Assembly: GCA_028023455.1 (NCBI GenBank)
Contig: JAQFVV010006471.1
Location: forward strand, 684,001-748,000
DNA: 64,000 nucleotides
Source: Epiperipatus broadwayi
Taxonomy: Eukaryota; Onychophora; Udeonychophora; Euonychophora; Peripatidae
Direction of reading: 5' to 3'
Shown one piece after another: positions 13,091 through 25,550 of the stretch. Positions within the stretch are counted from its first letter, which is position 1. Each line of letters begins with the position of its first letter. The notes under the pieces were generated by a model. That model was given only the letters and a program-made list of their open reading frames with translations. It was not told the origin of the DNA and ran no database searches. Both the position numbers and the translations under genes were made by a program.

Positions 13091-14635
13091 TGTCAGAAGT
13101 TCATGACTTAGCTAAGTCTTACTTAAGGGAGAAAAGACACTTTGGAAATGATTTAGAATCTGAAAAAATTGGAAATACAATATGAAGGCATGTCTGGACC
13201 TTCTTATTCAAATTCTATTTCTGCATGTAAAGTGAAGCATTTACCAAATATTGAGTCTAATGAAGGGAATAAAATGCATTCAGGAGAATCTTTAAGACAC
13301 AAGATTTCGGATTTAGACCTCTATGGCAATATACATTTTTCTAATTGATGCAGCTATCTCCAAGGCATAATAATTTATTGACTGTTGCTAGTTCTTCTTT
13401 GTCTAAGCCTTTGCAGATCTTGCAACATAAAAAATTATCAGTTTCAGTTGCTGATATTACCACTATATCATCTGACTTGGAGCATAATATCAGGACTTAT
13501 AACATTAGGAGCAATCACAATGAAACATTAATAGCTGAAGATAATAATTCATGTATTTTTGATCATTCTGTCTCTGATAAATCTTAATGAATGTTGCTTT
13601 GTAGGCAAATTATATTCTAGCAGATGCAAACTTTGACCAAGTAAAAAACAGTCATTTAGAAAGCGTTTCAATGCTTGAAATTTGTGATTTAATTACTTCT
13701 GGTTCACCTTGAGCTTCTAGTAAATTATCAATGTCCTTGCCTTCAGTACCACAATTTTCTATTTCTTCTAATGTCATTCAACATTCTACAAAACAGAATT
13801 TGAGATCTTTGCATTTGAATGATTTTTTTATTATCTGATACTTATAAACATTGTTCTGAATCTGATTTTTTGAATGGAAATTTGTCTTCTTCAAATAAAA
13901 AATCTTTAGTTCTGAGCCAGGATATTTGTTTTTCTACTTTGAAAGAAAATACGACACAAGCATATAATAATCAGGTTAGGAAGAAAAGTTATGCTAATGT
14001 TCTTAATAATAATGTACTCTCTGAACTTGCACAATCACAGTCAGAGATATTTGGTTATATGAATCTGAATTATGAAGAACATATAATGTCATATATTTCT
14101 GCATATACATCCATATTAAATTTTTTAATCATAAATATTTGGTTGATGAACATCAAAATATAAGTGTTCAATTTAATTCTAGGATACCAGTGGTTACATT
14201 TAATTTCTTTTTAAACTATTCTAATAGCAATACTTTGATTCTTACAACTACAGACAGTAATTGTCAGCTTTATAACTACCCTATTGAGGAATTTTTTCAT
14301 TTGTTGAAGGATTTGAACCTTGGTGATGCTGTCAGAAGGCTATGTCATCATCCTAATAAATGTTACATAATATTGGAGTTTCATAATGTCTTAGAGAAGA
14401 AAAAGCTTAGAAGACAACACCTTTTATTAAATCACAGATTTTTGGTTGTCTTTATTTTGAGTCTAAGGATGTTCAGGGGCTATTTTCTAATTTAGGTGAG
14501 ATAACTCAATTTAAATATCTTACTTAGAAAAGAGCTGATTTAGAGTTACTGACCAATACAGCTGCTTTTACTTTAAAGTTGAATAAAGGTCTTGCTTTGG
14601 TTGATATTTCATCTACTTTAGAGGCAGATAAATGT

Positions 14636-14638
<3 letters not shown>

Positions 14639-14708
<70 letters not shown>
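14639..14708. repeat. (AT)n microsatellite inside LINE ORF1
   Basis: About 35 AT units lie within the zinc-knuckle part of ORF1. The Tyr-Ile repeats seen in translations of both strands here are artefacts of the dinucleotide. Confidence 0.95.
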
Positions 14709-14710
<2 letters not shown>

Positions 14711-14872
14711 AAGGTTTGCAACCTCAATGTTTTGTTTTTAGGGAGAGGACATCTTGTTAAAGATTGTCCGGAGAGGTTTTGTAATGTTTGTAAGCTTAGG
14801 AAGACACATACTCATAGATGTAGTCTTAAAGTTTTGCAAGATTTGCAAGGGCAGCATTCGAGTAAACATATT

Positions 14873-14942
14873 ACTGAGCAACAGTCTGACATTATTGTAT
14901 CACCTCCACTGAGCAACAGTCTGACATTATTCTATCACCTCC
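14873..14942 (+). repeat. 35-bp tandem duplication in LINE ORF1
   Basis: The unit beginning ACTGAGCAACAGTCTGACAT occurs at 14,873-14,907 and again at 14,908-14,942 with a single G/C difference. Because 35 is not a multiple of three, the duplication by itself changes the reading frame, which matches the frame switch seen in ORF1 at this point. Confidence 0.9.
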
Positions 14943-15534
14943 ACTACAAGTTTCTACTAATTTAAGTAAGAAGGTCAGTGGGTCTGTTGCTTCTTTAGTT
15001 ATTAATAATAATTCTTCTGCTCAGAACTCTATTCTGACTGATATTATGCAATCATCACTTGACTTATCTTATACAGTTCAAAATGGGGATATAATTGAAG
15101 GAGAATAACTTTAATATTCAGTCTATTCTTGGTTGTTGCTCTTTGCAAGATCAAGCACTTGTAACTGAGATTAGTTCTTCTAACAATAAAAGAAAGATTT
15201 ATGATTCTTCAGGGGTGCAGCTGTATGAAAATAATTTTTCTAATCCTGATTCTGATACTGCACCCTCTGTCTTAAAAATTAAGTTGACTAGACATTTGAA
15301 GAGTTATGGAAAAAGGACATTAAGAAAAATAAATGGTTGGGAGATAAAAGTTCTCAGCAGTTAACTCTTTCACTGTCACTTTCTCCTCGAAATGATTCTA
15401 TTTTTACTTTAAATATTGGTCCTTCATCTCCAATATCTCATACTTCTGTTCCCAATTCACAAATTAATCTTACACCTGAATTCTTTACAGATGATTTGCA
15501 TTAATTTTTTCTCATTTATACATTTTTTTTTATT

Positions 15535-18500
15535 ATGTTGCTTAATGTTACTACTGTTAAGGTTAGAGGTTTGAATTTTATTTCTAGAATTTATGCTATA
15601 AGGCATTGGCTTCAGAAATGCAATTTTCATATTGCATGCTTTGAAAGTTACATAATCATTCTAGTTATTGAATTCATGATTTAATGCAAAATCTTGTTTC
15701 ATTTCATTATGTTCCTAATATATTTGCTTCATCTGGTGTTGCATTGCTTGTCAGTAAGCATCTTGTTTATAATGATATCAGAATTGTGCTCTTAGATCAT
15801 GATTTTTTGATGATCAATATTACATTTGAAAATTTTACTCTGAATATCATTTATTTATATGTTAAGAGTGAGTTCCTATTTGCTCATTCTGCATTTAATA
15901 AAATTAATTCTCTTTTGTCTTCAAATTCTTATCCAACTATATTTCTTGGTGATTTCAATATATGTTACATGCATTTTAATAATAAATTCTTACATCTTTT
16001 TAATAGAGTATTTTTATCTGGTGAAGGATGTTTTCTTCTTAATGCATTTTCTTATTATACTCATCACACCACTTCTTTAATTGATCTTCTTTACTATTTT
16101 CCTGAACTTCACCTTGACATTGTGGCAAAGCTTCATGTTGTTCCTTTCTCAGATCATTTGGCTATGCATGTTGCATTGTTGATTGATACTTCCTTTGTTT
16201 CTCAGTCTCATAGTTCTTTTACAATAAGGCTCTTAAATAGATTAACAGCTCCTGCTTCAATTTTTTCAGAGGCATATATTCTTTTTAGAAAAGTGGATAT
16301 TCTTTCATTACCTGCCACATTGTCATGGTCTTCTTTTGTTGGTATTCTCAGTTCTATTATTAATTCTTATACTAGGAAGACAAAATGTCTAAAGTTTTTA
16401 CTTAGCAATTGGATGATATTTCCTCCAAACTTTCTAATTTTTTTTCTTTTGATTCTATTATAGAAAATATTATGCAACTTAAGGTGCAGTATCATAATAT
16501 ACAAAAATCTTTTACTCATTATGTGGCTATTAAACAGTCTAAAATTTTTCTTCAAAATTATCATAACTGGATGCGAAGTTATAATAGGTGAGCTTTAGGT
16601 GATTATTCTAGACCTACTCCTTTAATGATTGACACAGGAAATAAAGTATGTTCTGGCCCTATTATGTTACTTGAATTATGTAATCATTTCAAAAATAAGC
16701 TTCAAATGTTGTCTTTTAGAATTAGTGATACTTGGAATGAATATGAGCTTGATTCTAGTGAAAATATAACTGAAACTATGATTATTCAAAAATTAAATTC
16801 TTTTCCAAAGAATATACATCCTGGGATTTATGGCATTCCCATGTTTGTCTTTTTTCATCTTTCATTCTTTACAGCTCCAATAGTCCATAATATGGTTGAT
16901 ATTCTATCTAAAGATTTTGTGAATATTTCTGATCTCTATCCAGTGGTGATGGTCCCTTTTCTTAAAAAGAAATTAACTCCTTCTCTGTTATCTAATATTC
17001 ATCCTATTTCTATGACACCTCTTTTAATAAAGACTATTGAATCTATTGTTAAAGACTATATACATAATTATATTTATCTTCATTTATCTAAATTTCAATT
17101 TGCAAAGAACGGTCATTCAACAACTGAAGCTGTTCAGCTTTTCCTTCTTCTTTATTGAATATATTAGGCATCATAATAAATAGAAACCTGAGGTCATCAG
17201 CTGGACTTTACATCAGCCTTTGATTCTGTTTTGCCTTCTGTTTTGTTTCAGACTCTTCAGGATTACCATATGTTCATATTATAGACAATCTTCTACTTAA
17301 CAGGTCCATCTTTACGTCATTGGATGGTAAACTTGCAGATGTTTTTCATTTGCATCTCTCAGTGCCATGAGGATCTCCTCTGGCCACATTATGTTTTATT
17401 ACATATTTAAATCTGTTACTTTTACAGATAGAATCTAAACTGCCTGGTATCTATTCATCATATTTCTTATGTTGATGACATCTCTGTCTTTCTTCCAGAT
17501 AAATCTTTTCTTCCGGCTTTGTTGCAAATATTAGACTCTTTCTAATATTTTTAATCTTCATATTAATGTTACAAAATCTGCAATGTGGAAAATTAAATCT
17601 GGTTTGTCAATTATTTCAACTTTCACAGCCAAGCCTCAGTCTTTTCTTGGCTTTCCAATAGTATTATCTCATTCAGTAATTACAAGGCAAATTCAAAATA
17701 TTATTCTTGATAAAACAAAGAGGATAGTTGCATGCTTGTCAATATAAACATTTCACTTATAGGTAAGGTTACACTCTTGAACTCTTTGGTCTATTCAAGG
17801 CTTAGTTATTATTTACCAATTATTAGGTGAACAAAGTGTTTTGAGAGGGCTATAAATTCACTTTGTTCAAAATTATTTTGGAAAGGCAAGGCTGTAGCCA
17901 TCAGTATTGCTAAAATTCAAAGCCAAAGCTTTTAAATGGGCTAAGTTTGCACTCAGTCTCAACTCTATATCTCCAGAGATCTATATTTTTTCTTCGTGTA
18001 ACTTGTCAAAAGCTTGCACAGTTATCTTCTCCTTTGGTTATTTATCCTACAGATATGCCACCTCCATTCTCAAGCTATTGGATTGCTGATTTATGGAAAT
18101 CAGTTATTAAGTCGATACCCTCAGCTCAAGTTGTGCTTGATGGGAAGTTGACATTTTGGGATGTTTATAAATTAAAATTTCCACATTATATTTCTTTTTT
18201 GATTTCATTAGGTGTTTCAAGTAAAGCTCTCTTGTGTAAAATGAAACTTCTTTTCATTGAAGCAAGACATATTGATTTTGTACTTAAACTGAATTTAAAT
18301 GCTCTCCCAACAAGTTATTTTTTAGTAACCAGCAGAGGTTTTGTTAGGATTTAATCTCAGTGACAGTTGTGTAGATTGTATGATGAGACAATACCATATT
18401 TTCTATATTTGTCCTGCTTTTAAGTCAATTAGGGACTTTATTATTGCTGATGTCTCTCTGGTTCTTAGGGATACTCTTTCTGTTTGTAATATTATCAAGA

Positions 18501-18706
18501 AGGGATCTCTTGCAGCAATGAGATTATCTATCTTTCTTGCATTTTCTTTATGGTTGATGCAGTGCAGACTCATCTTTGGTCATTCTCAGGACTCGGCTTT
18601 AATTGTCTTTATCAAACTCCTTGACCAGGTCAAGCAGCAAGACTATCTGCTTTTACCTGTGACTCTATATGATGATACTTTGGTGAAAGTTTTGTTTTCC
18701 TCTTAA
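15535..18706 (+). pseudogene. LINE ORF2 (endonuclease-reverse transcriptase), broken
   Basis: ORF2 proteins nick target DNA and reverse-transcribe the element RNA there. Reading begins MLLNVTTVKVRGLNF at 15,535, the usual N-V-RGL start of the endonuclease. The endonuclease continues after a frameshift at 15,684-16,240 with GVALLVSK, LNIIYLYVKS, GDFN (about 15,948) and PFSDHLAMHV (about 16,146). The reverse transcriptase starts near 16,625. HPISMTPLLIKTIESI and GHSTTEAVQLF precede LDFTSAFDSV (about 17,200), then a region like the SVPRGSPLG block (about 17,370), and YVDDISVF (about 17,466). The C-terminal part has C-x2-C-x5-H-x4-C (CVDCMMRQYHIFYIC, about 18,366), typical of LINE ORF2 tails. It ends at TAA 18,706. 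Multiple stops and shifts occur, mainly between 16,370 and 17,950. Confidence 0.75.
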
Positions 18707-19024
18707 TCCTATTAAAATATCTTTTTCTCTGCATTGACCTTTTTCAAATACCTTTTTTTTTCTTTTTTGCTATAACAAGTTTCATTCTGAATGCTATGTA
18801 ATTGTTTATAAAGTTTAACTGTATATTATTATGTTACTATGTTTAATAAATTTATTTTAAAACAAGATTTAATTGCATAAATAAAATGTCATAAATATGA
18901 CTGAAGTTATGATTATGCTCTTTCAAATAAAAGTGGAAAAAATTGGATCTTTAAATAGTTAACTTACTACAGAAATAATAGTTATTATTTTCCAATTTAC
19001 AAATAAATTAATTTATGAAATAAG

Positions 19025-19130
<106 letters not shown>

Positions 19131-19567
19131 CACAAATGATAACATAATTGACAGCCATACATGAAAAACATTAGTCTATTAGTTCTTTTTATCTGAGATT
19201 CAATTTAGAAAAATAACATTATTTTTTGATTGCCTTATTTAGTTTGAATACAGAATAATATGGTTAGAGATTGATTGAATCTATTATTATTTTTATGTAC
19301 AGAATATGTGGCACAACACATTTTAATTTTCTCTAGACATATATAGATTCACTATACAAACTATCACTACTAATTATTAATACAATTGGGCACAATAAAG
19401 TTTTAAAACTTAACAGACTTACAGATTCAGGATACATTGGAATCATTGATTATGATCAATCATTTCAGGCTGTAATGCAGGTAAATAACTAAACATTAAC
19501 TAAGTAGGTGTGAGGGCAGGAAACACCATCTGCAATGCACTCATTTGTGAACTAAGAATATAACCCA

Positions 19568-19658
19568 AAGCATATGATATACAGCAGGAATGTGCATCTA
19601 CTGCATACTACTGCTCAAAGTAAGAGTGTGAGAAACCAGCAGATACAAGCAGTATTAC

Positions 19659-19751
<93 letters not shown>

Positions 19752-19845
19752 CATATGTTATATGGTATACCCATCTACTGCATACTATTGCTCAAACTAA
19801 GTTAATGAATGCAAGTAATCAGTAGATGTAAATGGGTATCACACT
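19568..19845. repeat. Imperfect direct repeat split by (AT)n
   Basis: A unit containing AAGCATATG, then CATCTACTGCATACTA, then TGCTCAAA and CAGTAGATG or CAGCAGATA occurs at about 19,568-19,661 and again at about 19,748-19,845. The copies have the same orientation and perhaps 75-80% identity. Between them lies a pure (AT)n run, 19,662-19,748. A frame reads through it with similar LLHTTAQSK and LLHTIAQTK stretches on either side, but this only reflects the duplication and is not evidence for a gene. Confidence 0.75.
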
Positions 19846-19849
19846 CATT

Positions 19850-20905
19850 TATGAATAAACAAATCTATACTTATAAACAAGTATTATACATAGACAAACA
19901 GATAGAAATAAAAGCATATCTGCTCAAGTAAATTTAATATGCTACATTATCATTTCCATGTTTCCTTATCCCAAACTAGGGGGGAATTCTACTTAAAACT
20001 GTTACCCTTTATAATTATTAAAACAAACAATCTTACATAATTTATTTAGTCTAAACATATATCTGTTTTATTTTATCCAGAAGTCATGAATCTGCACTAT
20101 TATTATTTTTACAATTTCTATATTTAAGATTAGTGGAAATGACTATTTCTGGTTTTAAAATACTAACTAAGCTTTTAGAGCATGGTGAGATTGCTAAACT
20201 GTAGTGTGACTAATAAAATATAGCAATCCCTTGTCAAACTAATATATAAATAGGTCAACTTCTATGTAAAATTAATCATAATAATTTATAAAACATTTCC
20301 AATATAAAATAAATGTAGGAGATATAATACCTAATATTATTAATAGATAATAGTAATAATATATTCAAAGTTCATACACATTATCCTTTTCATCACTAAG
20401 AGTTCAAGTTCTGAATTCAGATATTGGTAGAATTTTAGTGGACTTAGTCTGTACAAACATAGTTATGTCTGGTAAAGCATCTATCATGTTGGTCTTGATT
20501 ATTGTTGCAGTCTTCATTAATTCATGTTTACTTTCTTATTGAATGGGCAGCATCTGATGGTGTTTTACTTATTGATTGATGACTTGTTTTTCTTTAAAGA
20601 AATAGACACTATTGAAGTTTGTGGTGCATACAGTTCACATATATATTGTCCATATTTCCCCTTAAGATGGTTGTTTGGCTGTTTCTCTGTACTTCACAAT
20701 GGACTTTCAGCTTGCATTTAGCTAGTTTGGCTAGAGTGGAGTAGATGACAGTTTCTCTACTCTGTCATTATGTTTTAACACAAGGCACATTAATAAATCA
20801 AAGCAGAATCAGTATAAAACAATTAAAGCAGACTCAGAAATCATCCATTAAATCCAAAATAAAAATTCAAAGCTGAATCAGCGATAATCAACAATCTTCT
20901 GACAG
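19850..20905. other. Interval without recognised genes
   Basis: AT-rich sequence. The segment 20,450-20,900 is less AT-rich and leads into the LTR-like repeat at 20,909. It may be the end (R/U5 on the minus strand) of the same LTR, but no boundary could be fixed. Confidence 0.35.
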
Positions 20906-20908
20906 TCC

Positions 20909-21309
20909 CTATTTATAGTTTACTAGAGTTTTCTTACCAACAAAGTCAGTTTCCATCCTGCTTTATTTCCATCCTATATCTATTGGTTATAGATAAGTCA
21001 AAACTTTGTTATGGTCCACAGCTTATCCAATTATAGCATTTATAAAAATTTTAACTTTGAAAGGGATTATACTAAAATTAGATATTTATCTTCTTAATTA
21101 GCTAATCTGTTTATAAGAATTTAATTATATTTAATTATGTCAATTCCACTTACCTTATTATAAAATATGTTTACAAATGTTAACAAAATAAATATTTTGT
21201 TTTAAATTACTTTTCAAATAAACTTAAAATTAATAATGTCATGTACATTTATCTGTGCACATAAATTTCTTCTTATTAAAGTTATTAAAAACTTTTAATT
21301 TAAAAATTC
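20909..21309 (-). mobile_element. LTR-like dispersed repeat, copy 1
   Basis: This segment matches 37,108-37,550 in the same orientation with roughly 75-80% identity. Shared anchors include CAGTTTCCATCCTG, ATGGTCCA, TTTATAAGAATTTAA and AAAAACTTTTAATTTAAAAA. Read on the minus strand it contains TATAAATAGGG, a TATA-like box placed as in an LTR promoter. A minus-strand gag-like relic lies next to it at 21,520-22,559, so it is plausibly the 3' LTR of that element. Its outer boundaries were not determined. Confidence 0.55.
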
Positions 21310-21519
21310 CTTCAAATTTTTTAATTTATATAAATGAAGCATATATAAATATTACTTTATATCAATACTATCGATAATAAAAAATGACTTAACTTGGTTT
21401 GTAAAAAATACATGCACAAATTATTTGTATACAAAAAAAAACAATCTATAATACACAAAATTCTCAATCACACCATCAAATTTCTGGTTCTCTTGATCTT
21501 AACAATTTATACATGACAT

Positions 21520-22559
21520 TTACTTGATTTTTGACCTTATCTGGTGGTTCTTTTCTAGTTTTTTTACTCTAACCCAGTAGTCTCTTATTATGATGCTCAA
21601 ACTTTTATCCACTCCTGTAATATATGATCTTATTGAGAAGGCCTTGATAATTTCCTGATAAATTATATCTTTACCTATCTGTGTAAAACTAGAAATATAA
21701 TTTACTGTCCACAACTGTGGCATTGTAAGGCAGCTTTCTACCACCTTCATATATTTTACTACTGATATAAGCTATGCAGGGAAAATATTTTCAAAATTTT
21801 TACTTTGCTCATACCATAACTTTTGAGCTTTATCTGCCATATTGCCCAGGATTTCATTAAAATTATTGAATTTTTTTATATCATATTCTTTAATTATGTA
21901 AATATTGGAAATAATGCAAAAAAAAATATGAAAATAGCTGACAAAATTTGCACCCTGTTGCTCTTTATATGTCACAATTTTTTCTTTAAAATGCAAAAGT
22001 TCATTATTCCTTTCTAAGTCATTCTTAAACTCTTTGTCATGATTCTAATTTAGAAAGTACTTGTTCTATTTTTCTTTTATTAGTTCTATGCTCTATGTTT
22101 CATTGAAAACTTCTTTCACCCATTCTGCTTCTTTCTGCTTATCTACACTTACACTTTCTGTGCCTATAACTTCTCTACTATCACTAATATTTTCTTTCCC
22201 TGACTTTATTTCTGATTCAACTTATTGAATATTCCATCCTAATTTTTTTTCCTCTAATGCTTCTATTGCATGCGGAGTTTGATCTGCCTTAACTATTAAC
22301 TCCTATTTCATTTTTTTATTTCTTGTTTACTCTCTTGTTAACTTTGATTTAATTTTTGCTCCATTATTTGATTTTTCACTAACATTATTTTCATGTCTTG
22401 CTGCCTTTGATAGCCCCTTTCTATTAACTCCTGTTTCACTTTCTCCATCAAATCTTGTTGTTTTTGTTTTATTTCTTTTATTTCTTGAAGATTTTTATTT
22501 AACATTTCTATCACTATCTTCATCATCATTTGCATCTCTATGGGGTTGTTGTTTTCCAT
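21520..22559 (-). pseudogene. Coiled-coil gag-like protein, broken
   Basis: A decayed coding region on the minus strand. It opens at ATG 22,557-22,559 with MENNNPIEMQMMMKIVIEML and continues as a Lys/Glu/Gln-rich heptad-like coiled coil (residues 20-70). After several stops and frameshifts (22,338-22,000) there are two more open segments, 21,772-21,996 and 21,520-21,750. They hold a stretch with MADKAQKLWYEQSKNF and later IIRDYWVRVKKLEKNHQIR. The layout of N-terminal coiled coil plus helical domain, with an LTR-like repeat downstream, suggests the gag gene of an LTR element. No zinc knuckle or protease was seen, so this remains inference. The start MEN plus acidic or amphipathic helix is reminiscent of the protein at 29,658-30,617, but I could not show homology. 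Confidence 0.4.
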
Positions 22560-22816
22560 TTTGAAATAGACATGAAAATAACAAAAAAAAGTAAAATTTC
22601 TTTAATTTATAAACTAAACTTGAACTTTTGCTTTCATTAATAACTTTTAACTAATAATTATTTATGCTTTGATTATCCACCCCACACCATCATGCTTTAT
22701 GTGAGTACATGGGGGATCCATACCAAGTCATTAATTCTTTATTTACATTATGTTCTTCATTGCTATTGCTCAATGGCTAATATTAAACTTTCTATAATAT
22801 CCAATAAAAATGGCCT

Positions 22817-22817
<1 letters not shown>

Positions 22818-22864
<47 letters not shown>

Positions 22865-22888
22865 ATTATATATATATATATATATATT
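22818..22888. repeat. (AT)n microsatellite, two blocks
   Basis: Two pure AT runs are separated by TTTT near 22,862. The Tyr-Ile-rich frames on both strands at 22,692-23,052 are artefacts of this repeat. Confidence 0.95.
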
Positions 22889-23347
22889 TGCTTAACTTTA
22901 TTTATACACTTGCTGCTATTAAACTTCACTATTATAATAAAATAATTACTATATATTGTGAAATATGTATATACTTTTGTTAATCTCATTATTAGCGATA
23001 ATTTGTCAAACAAAATTATTTTTAACTGATAAATATATATTTTGGCAATCAATAATTAATTGTAAACAAAATCTAAAATGAACTTATATTATTTCCTGTT
23101 ATTTTAACAAAAATAGCCCACTTCTCTACTTTTAACATGTCATATGAAGAGAAAAATGACCTTATTAATTACTTTTATATCATTAAAGATTTTCCAAGCA
23201 TCTTTCATTAAATATATAATTGAAATTGAACTTTCAGTCATTGGAAATCATTGTTATAGATCAGCATCCACATAAGTGCATTAATTCAATAAAAAACCTG
23301 TAATGATCTAAAATGTACAGCAAATACTAAAATTACCCAACGGTAAT

Positions 23348-25300
23348 TTGCATAAAAGCTCCACATCCCATCATCATAAGATCAAATACTTTTTTCCTTT
23401 TTATTACCCACTACTAGCTTTTCCTGATTTCAGTAAATGCTTTATCCTACAAACAGATAGTAGTGGTTACAGATTAGGGATAACTCTATCCCAAACCCAG
23501 GAGAATGGCCAATCCAGAGTCCTCTACTTCATTAGTCATCTCTTAAATAGTTTTGAAATAAATTATACAATCACTGAAAAAGAAGCACTAAACATAGTGT
23601 GGGTTTTTCAGAAATTTTGACAAATGCTTCTCGTATCAGAGGTGATAGTCATCACTAATCAACACAGCTATTTAACTAACAGTCATTTTGTTAGATGGAG
23701 TTTGTGGTTACAAGAATTCATTTATACAATCAGATACTGTAAAGGATCCGAAAACATTGTAAACTGATACACTAAGTCAAAATTCATGTTGGTCAGAACA
23801 GCAACATTTAATCATGAATAATGCTTACATTTTAAATACTGACTTAACAAAAAACAACTTCAAACATTAGTACCTGATCTGAATAAAATCATCAAATACT
23901 AAACAAAGAGGAAATTCTATATAAAGCTAATGATCTGAAAAATTATAGACTAGACAACCAGCTATTAAAATATAAGTTAAATAATGAAAAAAGTGAATTA
24001 AGAGGAGTAATACCAAAAAAAATTAAAAATCCCACAAGCTCAATATGTACATTATTTATATAGGCACTATGGGGCCTATAAAACAAAATTAATGAAAAAT
24101 TATTTTTACTGACCTAGAATGTATCATGACATTGTAAAAGAAATTTAAAACTGTCATATATGCTTAAAAGTCAAGCCAGTTAACAGAAATTATATGAGTT
24201 CAGTTAACAATGTCATCACCAAAAGAGCAAATGAGATCTTAGCAATGGACTTTTATGGTCCATTACAACCTTTCAATAAGCAAAAATACTTATTAGTGGC
24301 TTATGATCTTTTCACATACTGTGTGGCTGCTTACCCTATACCTCAAGCTAATACTAAATTCATTATCAAAGTATTAGACACCTTGTATTTTAAAGGGATA
24401 TGAAAACCTGGGATGATCTCAACTGTTCATGGTAGTTCCTTCCTATCTAAAAAATGGTCTCATTGGGTACATGAGAAACAGACAAAACATGTCCTTACTT
24501 CTATTGGGAACCCACAGTCAAACCTTTGTGAATGTGTAATGCGGAAACTCGGACATTTGTTCACAACCTACTTAGGAGACAAGCATAAAGATTGCCTAAA
24601 GAACACATAGTACATAGTCAATTATATCAATTGGAGGGTAAATTAATCCACTGAATTTGCACCCATTAGATTACAATTGAGATAAATTTTCCCAATGTTA
24701 CTTCACGCACCCATGGCTATGCTCACAGAATCACCCATTGACCTAAAATAGAATCGAATGGAGGCATATAACAAAATACTAGCAATGAGCAAAAGGTGTC
24801 ACAAACTCCAAATAAAAGGTAATTATCACTTCAAAATAGGTGATAAAGTTTTCATTAAGACACCCCATGTGAGTACACCAAAGAATTATTTTCCACAAAT
24901 GCTGGAGTTTATATGAGGGGCCATTTACCATCAGCAAATGTGCTAGTCCAAACATATATTGGGTGGACAAAGGAAGTGGTATCAAAGAGACATACAACAC
25001 TCAAATCTATGAAGCCATACCATGTGGACAAGTAATCGATCCACCATGATTTTAAAAAAAAGTACAAGGCTGTAGACTACAAAACCAAAAACTCAAACAA
25101 TAGCCAACAATAGGGATATTTGATCAAAGTTTTATATAAACCAGTAACATTTACTGAAATCTTTAGAGAAAAACATGGATAAGATAACAAACCATAAATG
25201 TCTCAAAAAAAAGTAATAAAAAAAATCACGGACTTACCTTAAACTAACACTGAAAGAAATCAAAGAATTAAAAATAAAAACCATCTTTAATCTTTTTACT
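23348..25300 (+). pseudogene. Ty3/Gypsy pol relic (RNase H and integrase)
   Basis: Remnant of a Ty3/Gypsy polyprotein. The 5' part (gag, protease, catalytic reverse transcriptase) is missing. At 23,390-23,620 the reverse transcriptase/RNase H junction reads PLLAFPDFSK, LQTDSSGYRLGITLSQ and NYTITEKEALNIVWVFQKF. The RNase H tail with LQEFIYTIRYCKGSENIV follows, in frame after a stop. The integrase zinc-binding domain is near 24,063-24,190 (HYGAYKT, a W-to-stop change, MYHDIVKEI, NCHIC). The integrase core at 24,194-24,610 has AMDFYGPL (first Asp), then TVHGSSF where the second catalytic Asp has become His, then CECVMRKLG (catalytic Glu kept). A C-terminal GDKVFIKTPHVS segment lies near 24,835. 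Numerous stops occur. A purine tract, GGGAGGA, sits just downstream at 25,301. Confidence 0.85.
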
Positions 25301-25550
25301 GGGAGGATGTGTTATAAATAGCTCCAAAACATCTCCAGTGCCTAGTAACCAACATGACCCCATGATATTAGCATTACACATTAATGAATAATATTAGGTA
25401 ATATTGGCAAATAAAATGACAAACCAATAATCACAACCTAAATCTTAAAGCCCACTTTCAATAAACATTATACCAAAGTTTAAACCAAGTCAAAATAGAT
25501 ATTGTGATTAACAGCACAAAAGAATTAGATACTATATATATATATATATA
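25301..25550 (+). mobile_element. Probable start of Gypsy 3' LTR
   Basis: Immediately after the pol relic comes a polypurine-like GGGAGGA (25,301-25,307), then TGTGTTATAAATAGC. This is the arrangement expected at a PPT and 3' LTR start. The end of the LTR is unclear because the sequence runs into a short (AT)n and then the inverted repeat at 25,551. No 5' LTR copy was found in the window. Confidence 0.45.

Larger units (their letters stand above)
13091..15504 (+). pseudogene. LINE ORF1 (zinc-knuckle nucleic-acid-binding protein), broken
   Basis: ORF1 proteins of this type bind the element RNA. Reading starts at ATG 13,091 (MSEVHDLAKSYLREKRHFGN), with a frameshift near 13,180. Ser/Thr/Asn-rich low-complexity sequence continues in shifting frames to about 14,500. 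Near 14,745-14,830 comes a knuckle-like segment with GHLVKDC, then C-x2-C-x6-H-x-H-x-C (CNVCKLRKTHTHRC). The first knuckle is split by an (AT)n run at 14,639-14,708. A 35-bp tandem duplication at 14,873-14,942 shifts the frame, and after it the correct reading is open for a further 50 or so codons (SPPLQVSTNLSKKVSGSVAS...). The last open stretch ends in DDLH and a TAA at 15,502-15,504. The reconstructed length would be near 800 codons, long for an ORF1. Confidence 0.65.
13091..18850 (+). mobile_element. Near full-length decayed LINE (non-LTR retrotransposon)
   Basis: One element of about 5.8 kb in the order expected of a two-ORF LINE. ORF1 with zinc knuckles is at 13,091-15,504. After a 30-bp gap comes ORF2 with endonuclease, reverse transcriptase and a C-terminal zinc motif at 15,535-18,706. 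A short untranslated tail then runs to an AATAAA-containing, A/T-rich end near 18,850. Every coding segment is interrupted by frameshifts and stops. The proteins could be followed only by switching frames, so it is an old copy. I cannot place it in a named clade from memory with confidence. Confidence 0.75.

Noticed and set aside
14524-14727. Tyr-Ile repeat frames here and at 19,574, 22,692, 22,792 and 44,346
   Set aside because: Artefacts of (AT)n, which is open in every frame on both strands.
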